DNA from: Ruminococcus turbiniformis
GTDB lineage: Bacteria > Bacillota > Clostridia > Lachnospirales > Lachnospiraceae
DNA length: 64,000 bases
NCBI RefSeq assembly: GCF_020687545.1
Contig: NZ_JAJEQX010000019.1
Coordinates: 1 to 64,000 of the forward strand
Direction of reading: 5' to 3'
Shown: piece after piece, positions 1-8,583 of the stretch
Numbering within the stretch: the first letter of the stretch is position 1
Layout: each line of letters opens with the position of its first letter
The notes under the pieces: model-generated
Database searches by the model: none
Told to the model about the DNA's origin: nothing
The model's input: only the letters and a program-made list of their open reading frames with translations
Made by a program: the position numbers and the translations under genes

Positions 1-91
1 CTAATTTTTGAGTTTGGCTTGCGACACCATTCTCATTTTAGCATAGGAGGCTTTTTATTTATATCTTACACGCTCCTGCTTACTCCATTCT

Positions 92-108
92 CCCCAGCAT
101 AGCTGGGG
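92..108. other. short perfect hairpin at left edge
   Basis: Two 7-base arms, ccccagc at 92-98 and gctgggg at 102-108, enclose a 3-base loop. It lies just after the stop of cobD (read leftwards) but has no T-run on either side, so it is a poor intrinsic terminator. It could be the subterminal hairpin of an IS200/IS605-type remnant. No transposase is visible, and bases 1-90 hold nothing else I recognise. Confidence 0.3.
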
Positions 109-123
109 GATTAGACCTTTCAT

Positions 124-1173
124 TCAAAACGTCAGAATGCTTTTAATCTCCCGGATCAGCCTCTCGTTCTCCTCCGCCGTACGCACGGCGATCCGGTACC
201 ACCCTTTCCCGAGTCCCCGGTAATCCGAACAGTCCCGGATGAGAATCCCGCGGCTCTCCAGAGCGTGAAACAGATCTTTATCGCTCCGAAAAAGAATGAA
301 ATTTGCGTCTGAAGAAACGAATTTAATTCCAATCTTCTGCAATTCTTCTTCCATGTGCCGCCGTTCTGTTCCAATCATCCGGGCCGTCCTCTCCACGCGT
401 CCCGCCTCCGCATCCTCCAGCGCGGCAAGTCCTGCCTCCTGGGCGGGAACGGACACGCTCCACGGCTGGCGCACCTGAGAGATCTGCTCCAGCAGTCTCT
501 CATCCGAGCTAACGCCGTATCCGAGACGCAGCCCCGGCATGGCGTGAATCTTCGTAAACGCCCGCAGGATAAAGAGCGTCCGGAAGCGGCCTGTCTCGCG
601 GATCAGACTGCGTTTTTCCCCGTCCGGAAGAAATTCAAGGAAACATTCGTCCAGCACAAACCGGATTCCCAGTTCCTCACATCTTTCAGCCGTCCTCAGA
701 AGAACTTCCCTTTCCGCTGCTCTTCCTGACGGGTTCGCCGGTGAGGCGAGAAACAGGATATCCGTCTCCCTGCTTAAGCGATCCGGAAAATGTTCGTCTA
801 TCGTAAACCCGTTCTCCCGCTTCGTCTCTTCATACTCCACGGTACATCCCGCCGTATTTAAAGCCTGCTCGTATTCCGAGAAGGCGGGAACCGGAAGAAG
901 GGCTTTCTCCGGCTTCCCGGCAAGGGTGAGCGTATAGATCAGTTCCGCGGCTCCGTTTCCGAAGACCAGATGATCCGCCGGAACTTCCAATCGTTCCGCC
1001 AGACGCCTTCCAAGCGCCCGGCATCTGATGTCCGGATAGGCCGAAATGTTCGCGGCACTTCGCTTCACCGCTTCGATCACGCGCTCCGACGGCCCCATCG
1101 GATTGACATTGACTGAGAAATCCAGCATGTCCTTTTCATATGTATAAATGTCTCCTCCATGTCCGTACAACAT
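124..1173 (-). CDS. cobD: L-threonine-O-3-phosphate decarboxylase (CobD type)
   Basis: This is a PLP enzyme of the histidinol-phosphate aminotransferase-like fold (349 aa). In the B12 pathway CobD decarboxylates threonine phosphate to (R)-1-amino-2-propanol phosphate, the linker that CbiB attaches to the corrin ring. The opening FSVNVNPMGPS, the central FLASPANPSG, and the FTKIHAMPGLRLGYG stretch carrying the PLP lysine are typical of the family. The start ATG follows a good AGGGAGGAA site. It lies 32 bases downstream of cbiB, its pathway partner, which argues for CobD over histidinol-phosphate aminotransferase; the two families are hard to separate by sequence alone. Confidence 0.85.
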   Translation of the reverse strand: MLYGHGGDIYTYEKDMLDFSVNVNPMGPSERVIEAVKRSAANISAYPDIRCRALGRRLAERLEVPADHLVFGNGAAELIYTLTLAGKPEKALLPVPAFSEYEQALNTAGCTVEYEETKRENGFTIDEHFPDRLSRETDILFLASPANPSGRAAEREVLLRTAERCEELGIRFVLDECFLEFLPDGEKRSLIRETGRFRTLFILRAFTKIHAMPGLRLGYGVSSDERLLEQISQVRQPWSVSVPAQEAGLAALEDAEAGRVERTARMIGTERRHMEEELQKIGIKFVSSDANFILFRSDKDLFHALESRGILIRDCSDYRGLGKGWYRIAVRTAEENERLIREIKSILTF

Positions 1174-1205
1174 GCCGTTCCTCCCTGAACCTTTTCATAC
1201 CGTCT

Positions 1206-2204
1206 TTATACCGCCGCACAGATCAGCAGTTTCACAAGCCCGAAAAACAGGAGCACAAGGACTGAAGTCACATACATCAGCCGCCCGGCTCTTCTGATGT
1301 CTTCCGGCTCTACGGGACGCCGGTCATCCCCGATAAATTCCTTCTTATGCACCTTTCCGAAATAGACAGCGTCCCCTGCGAGCCGCACTCCGAGCGCGCC
1401 CGCACAGACCGATTCCGTCTGCGCCGAGTTCGGGCTTGCGTGTTTTCTCCTGTCTCTCTTCCAGATGTGTCCCGCGCCCTCTGCGTCCTGCCCGGTCAGA
1501 AACGCCGCCGCGATCATAAAGACAGCCGTAATCCGGGACGGGATGTAGTTGAACAGATCATCCATCTTCGCCGGAATCCGGCCGAAATACTCATATTTTT
1601 CATTCCGGTAGCCAAGCATGGAGTCCATCGTATTGACCGCCTTGTACAGAAATCCAAGCGGGGCGCCCCCGATTAAAAGAAAGAGAAGCGGGGCTGTCAC
1701 CCCGTCGGACGTATTCTCCGCCACAGTCTCCACAGCCGCCTTTGTCACGCCCTCCGCGGTCAGGTTCTCCGTGTCCCGCCCGACGATCATGGACACGGCC
1801 TTTCTCGCCCCGTCTAAGTCGTTCTCTTTCAGTTTTTCATACACTTTCATGCTCTCGGACAGAAGACTTCTCGCCGCGACGATCTGGAAGCACCAGAAGG
1901 TCTCTGTCAGAAAATACACCGCCGGATGGATCCGGTACGCAGCCAGAAGAACCAGCGCCGGAACAGAGAATGAGAGCAGAACTGTCAGAATCCACAGGAT
2001 TCCGCCTGCAAGAATCTGCATCCGCGCGGCGCTTTTTCCTTCTCCTGTACCTCTGCGCAGATGCCTTTCGAGAAACGCGGTCAGATTCCCGATGATCCGT
2101 ACCGGATGGTACAGCCATGCCGGATCTCCGAAAAAGAAATCAAGAAGAAAGCCCGCTGCACAGGCCGCCAGAGAGAGCTGTGCGAGCTGCGTTATTTCTG
2201 ACAT
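1206..2204 (-). CDS. cbiB: adenosylcobinamide-phosphate synthase CbiB
   Basis: CbiB is an integral membrane enzyme (332 aa) that joins aminopropanol phosphate to adenosylcobyric acid. The N-terminal FLLDFFFGDPAWLYHPVRIIG is the family hallmark, and GRDTENLTAEGVTKAAVETVAENTSDG is the conserved central block. Several hydrophobic segments are present, including one at the C-terminus. The start overlaps the end of the ketopantoate reductase-like gene by 13 bases, so the two are probably translationally coupled. The ribosome site is weak, consistent with coupling. Together with cobD it forms the nucleotide-loop side-chain pair of the B12 cluster. Confidence 0.93.
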   Translation of the reverse strand: MSEITQLAQLSLAACAAGFLLDFFFGDPAWLYHPVRIIGNLTAFLERHLRRGTGEGKSAARMQILAGGILWILTVLLSFSVPALVLLAAYRIHPAVYFLTETFWCFQIVAARSLLSESMKVYEKLKENDLDGARKAVSMIVGRDTENLTAEGVTKAAVETVAENTSDGVTAPLLFLLIGGAPLGFLYKAVNTMDSMLGYRNEKYEYFGRIPAKMDDLFNYIPSRITAVFMIAAAFLTGQDAEGAGHIWKRDRRKHASPNSAQTESVCAGALGVRLAGDAVYFGKVHKKEFIGDDRRPVEPEDIRRAGRLMYVTSVLVLLFFGLVKLLICAAV

Positions 2205-3145
2205 TTTTTCTTCAGCCCTTCATACATTTTCTCGGACACAGGCATGTCAACCCCGTATTTTCTGCCCTCCCGGACAATATACCCGCTGAACGTATCAAGC
2301 TCCGCCTGCTTTCCTTCCCGGACGTCCCTCTGAAGAGAGCTTGTGGCGTCCTCTGCCAGTTCATAGTAAAACCGGTGTATCATCGCGTCGAGATGTTCCT
2401 GCGTGACTTTTACTCCCTTTTCCCTTGCGACCAGATATGCTTCCCCCAGAAGAGCTTCGTATTCCCTCGCTTTCACCGGATCGCTGCGAAGCTGCCCGAT
2501 CGTGTTGTCGTAGTATGCACTGGCAACATTGTAGGCACAGTTCAGGATATATTTTCTCCATATCTCCCGCTGAATGTCATCCGCAGTCTTATGATCGATC
2601 CCCGCCCCGGAGAGAATCGCCGACACTTCCGAAATCTTTGCCCGCTGCTTCTCGTCCGCATTCTGAATCCCGATTCTCAAATTCGCGAAATCGCCCTGCT
2701 GGGTGATGGAAAAGTCCTCGTTCGCAAATGCAACGATATAGATCAGAGAATCCACAACAGTCCCTTTTCCGATGAGGCTTCGGATATGGTCTCCCGGATC
2801 CGCGCCGTTCATCACCGGTACGATCACCGTATTCTCAGATACCGCATGCTCCATCTCCCGGCACACTTCGTCCAGGGAATAGTTCTTCACACAGACAAAG
2901 ATGCAGTCCTGCTCTTCCATCTCACTGACCGGAACAACATGTTCCGGATGCACACAGATCTCTCCGCTGTAATCACTGTGAAGGACAAGCCCGTGCTTGA
3001 GAATCGCCTCTCTCCTTGCCCCTCTCGCCGCCAGTGTCAGGTGGGGACATACTTTTCCCAGCATTCCCGCCAGGTATCCTCCCACTCCGCCGATCCCGAC
3101 AACAGCGATTCTGCGGTTTAATAATTCCTTTTCTCTCTGTTCCAT
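2192..3145 (-). CDS. panE: ketopantoate reductase-like protein (ApbA/PanE family)
   Basis: This is an NADP-dependent 2-dehydropantoate reductase family protein, 317 aa from the chosen start. The Rossmann motif IAVVGIGGVGGYLAG sits at the N-terminus, and the family's conserved VKNYSLDEV and MNGAD blocks follow. A longer frame reaches 3220, but the ATG at 3145 is preceded by AAAGGAGAG at good spacing, and homologues begin close to the Rossmann motif. The classical role is pantothenate synthesis. Here it sits between an MBL hydrolase and cbiB, with no other pantothenate gene near, so the substrate may differ and the symbol is a family label. Confidence 0.8.
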   Translation of the reverse strand: MEQREKELLNRRIAVVGIGGVGGYLAGMLGKVCPHLTLAARGARREAILKHGLVLHSDYSGEICVHPEHVVPVSEMEEQDCIFVCVKNYSLDEVCREMEHAVSENTVIVPVMNGADPGDHIRSLIGKGTVVDSLIYIVAFANEDFSITQQGDFANLRIGIQNADEKQRAKISEVSAILSGAGIDHKTADDIQREIWRKYILNCAYNVASAYYDNTIGQLRSDPVKAREYEALLGEAYLVAREKGVKVTQEHLDAMIHRFYYELAEDATSSLQRDVREGKQAELDTFSGYIVREGRKYGVDMPVSEKMYEGLKKKCQK

Positions 3146-3216
3146 TATATTGTCTCTCCTTTGCTGTATCTCCATTTCACGGCATCCGTCCGCTCTCCCG
3201 GTTTCTGTCCGCCTTC

Positions 3217-4071
3217 TCACAGTTCAAATCTCATCCCGGAGCGCAGCCTCTTCACCCGTTCTCCCAGTTCATCCTTAAGGATCTCATATCCCTCCTGCCC
3301 GGTGCAGTGACCGGTGTACAGTATCGTGCTCCCTGTCTGCCGGAGCCCGCCGGCGAAATTCCTTATATAATTCTCAGATTTGTTGTACAGGTGGAAGCCG
3401 CCGATCAGCGCACGGACCGTCTGTCCCGGATATGCCGCCTGCACCTCCCGGATAACGTTGTCCGCTCCGGCGTGACAGCAGCTGTTGAACACGACAGGCC
3501 CCTCCGCGGTCTCAAATACGAGGCTCTGCTCATGGGCGAAGCAGTCAGTAACCCACCTGTTTCCTTCTCTTATATACATCTTCTCCCGCGCTCCCGCCTG
3601 AGCGAGTCCCGGCGTAGTATGGGGAAGGAGCCGTATCCCTTCACTGATCGTATAATCCCCTGAAACACGGATGATCCGTTCTCCGTACCGGTCGAAAAAT
3701 CCTTTTCTGATCCCGATATATTTCATCCGTTCCCCGGACGTTTTGCTGTCGCTGATCCGGCAGCAGTTTTCCCCGCACGCTTCCCTGAGGTATAGTTTCG
3801 CCGTCCGGTTCCGCTCAAAAAATGTCTCCATCCCGTCCGCATGATCGTAATGTGCGTGGGAGAGAACCGCGGCGTCCACCTCTGCAAGGGAAGTGCCGAG
3901 TTCATCCGCATTGTCTGCAAAATGACCGGAGCCTCCCGCATCCAGCAGAACCTTCCGCTCTCCATATTCAATGTAGAAACTGAGCCCCCACTCGCTGTAC
4001 AGGGGAGGGGTTCCCGTCCTGCGCGGAAGCCTCTCATTTCCGATATTATCGATCAGAACCGTCACTTTCAT
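3217..4071 (-). CDS. metallo-beta-lactamase-fold hydrolase (COG1237-like)
   Basis: This is a 284-aa zinc hydrolase of the MBL superfamily. The signature SHAHYDHADG near residue 72 supplies the HxHxDH metal site. FNSCCHAG, GGFHL and the late LYTGHCTG supply further histidines in the pattern of the COG1237 subgroup, often labelled ribofuranosylaminobenzene phosphate synthase-like. No signal peptide is present, so it should be cytosolic. It starts 6 bases after the stop of the neighbouring surface-type protein, and its stop is 71 bases before the reductase start. The substrate is unknown; placement in a B12-associated block may be incidental. Confidence 0.75.
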   Translation of the reverse strand: MKVTVLIDNIGNERLPRRTGTPPLYSEWGLSFYIEYGERKVLLDAGGSGHFADNADELGTSLAEVDAAVLSHAHYDHADGMETFFERNRTAKLYLREACGENCCRISDSKTSGERMKYIGIRKGFFDRYGERIIRVSGDYTISEGIRLLPHTTPGLAQAGAREKMYIREGNRWVTDCFAHEQSLVFETAEGPVVFNSCCHAGADNVIREVQAAYPGQTVRALIGGFHLYNKSENYIRNFAGGLRQTGSTILYTGHCTGQEGYEILKDELGERVKRLRSGMRFEL

Positions 4072-4077
4072 ATTTCT

Positions 4078-5469
4078 TTATCTTCTTTTTCCTTTCTGTC
4101 TGTGTGATATAGCAAGAATCACAGCAGTGATCGCCGCAGCCCCCAGGAGTACGCTCACTGCCCCCGGAAATATCTGATCTTCCAAAACATGCGAAAGGAA
4201 ACCGTCCTCCCCGGCTGCCTGCTCTGACTCACTCAGCGTAAATACAAACTCTCCTTCCGGAAGGGAATCAAACGAAAATGTATATCCTTCCTGCCTGGTC
4301 TCTCCCTCTCCCATATTGCTCTCCGTCATAAAATACGGCGTGTTCACCGATATCTCAAGTGTCCCGAACCCGTTCCACGTCTGGGCCGGTGAGAGAAGGT
4401 AAGTGTAGGTATATTCGGGCGTCTGATCCGCATCCTGCACAGCGGGATATACCGGAGCCTCCACCCGGTTCACAATCCGCTCTCCCGGCCCCAGGGTAAT
4501 CTCATACTCATACCAGCGCATCAGGGAGTCCATTAGATACCGGCTGCTGCTGAAAAAGTCGCTCATAATCACGCCGCAGTCCTGCTCATATACAGTCAGA
4601 GCCTCCGTCACCGCATGGTAAAGATCCGTCTCATATGCTGGATCCGGTGAAGGGCAGATCATACGGACAAACTCTTCCATTGTAAGCTGTTCCGTCCCTG
4701 TAAGGAGCGCCTCCCCGTCAATGCGCTCCTCCATGGACCCGTCGCTGCAGAAGTACCATTCCGGCATTTCCCCGGGCTCTTCCCCCAGAACATAGACTGA
4801 GAGCGTCTCACCGTTCTGCGCCCATGCGCTGATCTCCGCCCCGTCCTCTTTCCGGGCATAACCCGACATGTTTTCAAAAAAGAGCTTTGTCCGGGTTCCG
4901 TCACCCCGGATCACTGCTCCCGCACTTGCCGCATCGTACTTCTCTTCGTCAATGCCGCTGATCTTATACGTGTACCGCACAACCGGAAGATCCGGGGAAT
5001 AAAAGGAATCTCCGTCCGTCTCTGCGCGGAGTCTCTCAAGCCCCTTTTCCAGATCAAACTCCCCGCCTCCGGCCCACGTAAGGCGAAGCTTCTTTTCGAT
5101 CGGAGCCCCGTTCACCGTAATCTCCAGATTCTCCGCGTCCGCCGCCGGGTATGCAGTCTCTGCCGCGTCGTCATAGGTATATCCATAATCCGGAGATTGT
5201 CCGAAAGGAAACATAAGCACCGCGCGCACCGTATCGTCCGACGGATTGTAAAACGTGTACTCGGCATTCACTCTTCCCGGATACGCAAGATATTCATCCA
5301 GACTTGAATAGTACATTTGAGGAAATTCCGAAATGTCAAAAGTCAGTTTTTCGTTTTCCACCACAACAGGGCAATCGCCGTCTCCCGAGACGACACCGTA
5401 CGCGTCTGTCCCGCTCCAGTCCGACTGGGCTGAATTGGCGAATACCCTCATGATTCCGTACTTTTGCAT
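4078..5469 (-). CDS. surface-type protein with C-terminal anchor but no signal peptide
   Basis: This 463-aa protein has no function I can name. It ends with a transmembrane segment (VSVLLGAAAITAVILAIS) followed by a basic tail, as in wall- or membrane-anchored exported proteins. The body is rich in Asp, Glu, Tyr and Thr, like an extracellular beta-rich domain. The N-terminus MQKYGIMRVFANSAQSD runs straight into what looks like a signal-peptidase site (VFA then NSAQ), so the expected hydrophobic leader is missing. A near-perfect ribosome site (AGGGGGTGATCC) overlaps the stop of the upstream OLD gene. That stop is in the same frame, with two codons between it and this ATG. The gene may have lost its leader by deletion. 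Confidence 0.7.
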   Translation of the reverse strand: MQKYGIMRVFANSAQSDWSGTDAYGVVSGDGDCPVVVENEKLTFDISEFPQMYYSSLDEYLAYPGRVNAEYTFYNPSDDTVRAVLMFPFGQSPDYGYTYDDAAETAYPAADAENLEITVNGAPIEKKLRLTWAGGGEFDLEKGLERLRAETDGDSFYSPDLPVVRYTYKISGIDEEKYDAASAGAVIRGDGTRTKLFFENMSGYARKEDGAEISAWAQNGETLSVYVLGEEPGEMPEWYFCSDGSMEERIDGEALLTGTEQLTMEEFVRMICPSPDPAYETDLYHAVTEALTVYEQDCGVIMSDFFSSSRYLMDSLMRWYEYEITLGPGERIVNRVEAPVYPAVQDADQTPEYTYTYLLSPAQTWNGFGTLEISVNTPYFMTESNMGEGETRQEGYTFSFDSLPEGEFVFTLSESEQAAGEDGFLSHVLEDQIFPGAVSVLLGAAAITAVILAISHRQKGKRR

Positions 5470-5475
5470 AACGGA

Positions 5476-7335
5476 TCACCCCCTCTTTCTCTTCCGGCTC
5501 TCAAAATAGAGAAACCGGTCGATGGAATCCAGTATATCCTGAAAATCCTCCCTCGGCGCCGCTTCAATATACTTTTCCAGTATCTCCCGCTCACACTCCC
5601 GGTATCTGCCGTAAAAGATATCGTACAGATTGTGGCCCCTCACATGGATTTTGATCTCCTCCATATGATCTCTCATGTCATCCGGCGACTCAAAGTCCCG
5701 GCCAAGCACCTGGATCAGTTTCTGTCCGCTTTTGAGACGGTGCAGATACTCCTGCCATTTTTCAAACAGGATCTCATAGAATCTCTCTTCCGACTCCACC
5801 ACTTTGATCTGCGCCATCACTTTCGGATCAAGGAAATAGTTCTCAAAAGAATAGTATTTCAGAATCAGAACATTTTTCTCTGTCACCCGGGGCAGCCGGT
5901 CAATATCTTCCTCATCTCTCCGGGCATAATAGCTGCACAGCTGGTTTTTCAGCTCTTCACTGTCGCGCCCGTCCCCGTCCCGGATCATGAGGAAATTGTC
6001 TTTGATGTAAATCTGGTTCATATATTTCAGATTGGCATACGTCTTGATGTTCGTACAGCTGTTTGTCGTAATAATCGCGATCCGCGAAAGATTGCCTTCA
6101 CTGTCAAACGTCTCGGAATAATATTTCCGAAGGAGAAGAGGCAGGCGGTTCTTGTCCTGTTTTCCCTCCACAATGAATACAAAGTTTACATTCATCAGAT
6201 CATTTGCCGAATATCCCAGATCATCCAGCACGGCACTGATATCTGTCTTCTCCCTTACTGCCGGACGGCCGTCTTCATCCAGATAAACCTGACGGATCTG
6301 TCTGCTCGTAAAATTGGAGAGCAGATTCGGCGAGTGGGTGGAAAAGATCACCTGGCTCTTCCGCGAGAGACGGTAGAGGATGTCTCCGGAAACCTTCTGA
6401 AGTTTCGGATGGAGAAATATTTCCGGATCTTCAACAACGATCAGGTCTGCATTTCTGCGTCCCTTTTCCTCGTATGTCTCGAGGAGTGACAGCATATAGA
6501 TGCTGCGCATTCCCTTTCCCATGTCAGAGACAGGACGTTTTGCCGCGCTTCCCGCCTGCTGTATCTCCGTGCGGACTGCAAGCGTATTTTCTATATCAAG
6601 ATTGATGGAATAAACAATCCGGTCCCGTCCGCCGTTGCCGATGAAATTTTCGTTGACCCGCCGGGAAAACTCATCCAGATTCAGATTATACAGCTTGTAT
6701 TCCAGAAGCTTTGCCGCCTCAAACGCGTTCAGCTCCTCTGTCGTTTTTTTCTGAATCAGGCCGATGCAGGAAAAACAGTGGTTGCACTCCTTCGCCATAT
6801 CAAACATACAGCACCCGGCGCGCATCTGTTTGAGAAGATCATCTTCCTGCATGAGCAGAATATCCGCCTGAAACTTCTCAAGGTTTCTCTGCGTATCCAT
6901 ATAGTAAATATGGGGAATAATCTGCCGGATAAACCGGTTGTTCTTCTGAACGCCATCCCCGTACCGCCCGTGGCCTTCCCTGTTCACCGAATACTCGAAG
7001 GTCAGCTCTCCGTCTTTATAAGAAGGCAGCTTTTTCTGAAAATCTCTGTACCATGCCTCATATCTGCGGTAGGAACTCACCGCGCCGAACCTGTGGAAGC
7101 GACGCAGATCATCCTCCGTGATCTTCAGCGTCACCATAATCTCCACATTGGGATAGCTTTCCTGAAAATCCGCTTCCCTCACCTCATAGTCTCCGCCCAC
7201 AGCGCGCAGGGCGTCGAGAACGGCGGTCTTCCCCGTATCGTTCTTTCCGACAAGTATAAGGGCATTCTCAATGTCCCGGATGTGCATATCTCTGATTGAT
7301 TTAAAGTTCCGAATCCAAAGATCTGTAATCTGCAT
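5476..7335 (-). CDS. OLD-family ATPase/TOPRIM nuclease-like protein with cysteine cluster
   Basis: This 619-aa protein has an ABC-type ATPase head and a TOPRIM domain. Walker A is VGKNDTGKT (residues 29-37), a signature-like DMGKGMRS is near 271, Walker B is LIVVEDPEIFLHP near 298-310, and an H-loop STHSPN is near 332. The TOPRIM acidic motifs are FIVEGKQDK near 387 and RDGDGRD further on. This is the layout of OLD (overcoming lysogenization defect) proteins. Unusually, five cysteines lie at about 175, 176, 184, 187 and 190, between the ATPase halves. It is 3 bases downstream of a flavodoxin-like gene and shares its transcript. Known OLD proteins are nucleases, several in phage defence; the role here is not shown. 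Confidence 0.75.
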   Translation of the reverse strand: MQITDLWIRNFKSIRDMHIRDIENALILVGKNDTGKTAVLDALRAVGGDYEVREADFQESYPNVEIMVTLKITEDDLRRFHRFGAVSSYRRYEAWYRDFQKKLPSYKDGELTFEYSVNREGHGRYGDGVQKNNRFIRQIIPHIYYMDTQRNLEKFQADILLMQEDDLLKQMRAGCCMFDMAKECNHCFSCIGLIQKKTTEELNAFEAAKLLEYKLYNLNLDEFSRRVNENFIGNGGRDRIVYSINLDIENTLAVRTEIQQAGSAAKRPVSDMGKGMRSIYMLSLLETYEEKGRRNADLIVVEDPEIFLHPKLQKVSGDILYRLSRKSQVIFSTHSPNLLSNFTSRQIRQVYLDEDGRPAVREKTDISAVLDDLGYSANDLMNVNFVFIVEGKQDKNRLPLLLRKYYSETFDSEGNLSRIAIITTNSCTNIKTYANLKYMNQIYIKDNFLMIRDGDGRDSEELKNQLCSYYARRDEEDIDRLPRVTEKNVLILKYYSFENYFLDPKVMAQIKVVESEERFYEILFEKWQEYLHRLKSGQKLIQVLGRDFESPDDMRDHMEEIKIHVRGHNLYDIFYGRYRECEREILEKYIEAAPREDFQDILDSIDRFLYFESRKRKRG

Positions 7336-7338
7336 GCT

Positions 7339-7875
7339 TCAGTTATCTTTCTCCATCACATAATTGGTAAGCGGTTCAAGATATTCCGGATCTGTCCAGT
7401 CGCATTTCTTCCCGACAGCACTCATCAGAGCCCTCTCCCACGGTTCATACTCTGCCGGATCTTTCTTCGCCACCGCCTTCTGGAGGATTCTGCACAGGGT
7501 GCGGTCTTTAAAAGACATCGCCTCCTCATCCCATGCGCCTCTTCCGTAAAATACCGGGATCTCCTTCAGGCCTTCCTTCATGTTGTGTGCCGTCACTTCG
7601 TTCAGCGCCTTCTCATCAAAGGGAGACGCTCCCACACAGAAAACAGCTGTCCTTTTCCCCTTCAGCAGTCTCTGATTCTTCCGCAGAAATGCCAGTCCGG
7701 CAATGCCTGACGCATAGATTCCTCCGCAGAGCACAATTACTTCATGATCTCTGATCTGATCCGGCACCGCCTTTGCAGTCTGAACCGCGTCGAATCCGGT
7801 CTTATCACTGAGCCACTTTGCATATTTCTCTGCAGCGCCGTATTTTGACTGATAAAAAATAATGCCTCCGGTCAT
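7339..7875 (-). CDS. flavodoxin-domain protein (first of a pair)
   Basis: This 178-aa flavodoxin-fold protein has the N-terminal FMN phosphate-binding loop IIFYQSKYGAAEKYAKWL. The arrangement resembles the flavodoxin-like/HemG family rather than small electron-carrier flavodoxins. It overlaps the second flavodoxin-like gene by 4 bases (ATGA) and lies 3 bases before the OLD ATPase gene, so all three are likely made together. It may be a redox partner or an FMN-dependent oxidoreductase; the electron acceptor is not evident. Divergence from the second copy is substantial, so this is an old pair rather than a recent duplication. Confidence 0.75.
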   Translation of the reverse strand: MTGGIIFYQSKYGAAEKYAKWLSDKTGFDAVQTAKAVPDQIRDHEVIVLCGGIYASGIAGLAFLRKNQRLLKGKRTAVFCVGASPFDEKALNEVTAHNMKEGLKEIPVFYGRGAWDEEAMSFKDRTLCRILQKAVAKKDPAEYEPWERALMSAVGKKCDWTDPEYLEPLTNYVMEKDN

Positions 7876-8411
7876 ATTTCCCTCCCTGCAGCCTTTACTA
7901 CTTCATCCAGACGGTCCATATCCATGAAATTCATATCAAACCACCGTGCCGCAAGGATCAGGCTTACGTCATCCCCGCGGAGTTCCTTCGGGATTCTGCT
8001 CAGCTGCATACCGAGGAACCTCATCATCAGCTTGTGTTTCAGACTCAGCTTCTTGTAGTCAAAGTTCCCTCTGAGATGAATGTACTCTGCGCGGCCGCGA
8101 AGCGCTTCGGGGAGCTGTCCTTCCACACTCTCCCTGATCTTCTCCGCCTTTCCTTCGCCCTCCGGGTTAAACATACCGACAGTAACGATGATGAGTTTTC
8201 TGCAGCGGTCTGCATCCAGCTTCTGCGCGGTCTCCTCCAGCCCAAGCGCGCGTTCCGAATAAAGCGCTCCCACGTAGATCACCGTATCATACTGCCCGGG
8301 ATCTTTCACCGAGCTGTACCGTTCCGCCTTAAGGTTCATCCGCTCTGCCAGCGCCTCCGCATATTTCTTCGCAGAGCCGTACCTGCTTCCATATATAATC
8401 GCTGTTCCCAT
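7872..8411 (-). CDS. flavodoxin-domain protein (second of a pair)
   Basis: This 179-aa flavodoxin-fold protein starts MGTAIIYGSRYGSAKKYAEALA, which contains the FMN phosphate loop. A longer frame to 8459 exists, but the ATG at 8411 is preceded by AAAGGAGAG, and the family begins directly with the first beta strand. The stop overlaps the next flavodoxin gene by 4 bases. About 170 non-coding bases separate it from cobC upstream, so this block may have its own promoter although it lies inside the B12 gene order. Flavodoxins can supply electrons for corrin ring or cobalt reduction, an inference from context only. Confidence 0.75.
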   Translation of the reverse strand: MGTAIIYGSRYGSAKKYAEALAERMNLKAERYSSVKDPGQYDTVIYVGALYSERALGLEETAQKLDADRCRKLIIVTVGMFNPEGEGKAEKIRESVEGQLPEALRGRAEYIHLRGNFDYKKLSLKHKLMMRFLGMQLSRIPKELRGDDVSLILAARWFDMNFMDMDRLDEVVKAAGREI

Positions 8412-8583
8412 TCTCTCTTTCTCTCCTTTGTACTCCTCTGATTCCACACGCCTTTTCATACACTGACGCTGCTTTTATTATGCCAGAAATCACAGAAATT
8501 GTGAATACCGACATTCGCAGGAGCCACCCCTGGGGTTCTCTCCTCCCCGGGTTTCTGCCGTATCCGCACTGATATCTTCACTG

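Noticed and set aside
2117-3121. Long plus-strand reading frame (334 residues) opposite cbiB and the reductase
   Set aside because: It is antisense to two well-supported genes, has no recognisable domain, and its composition is that of a reversed coding strand.
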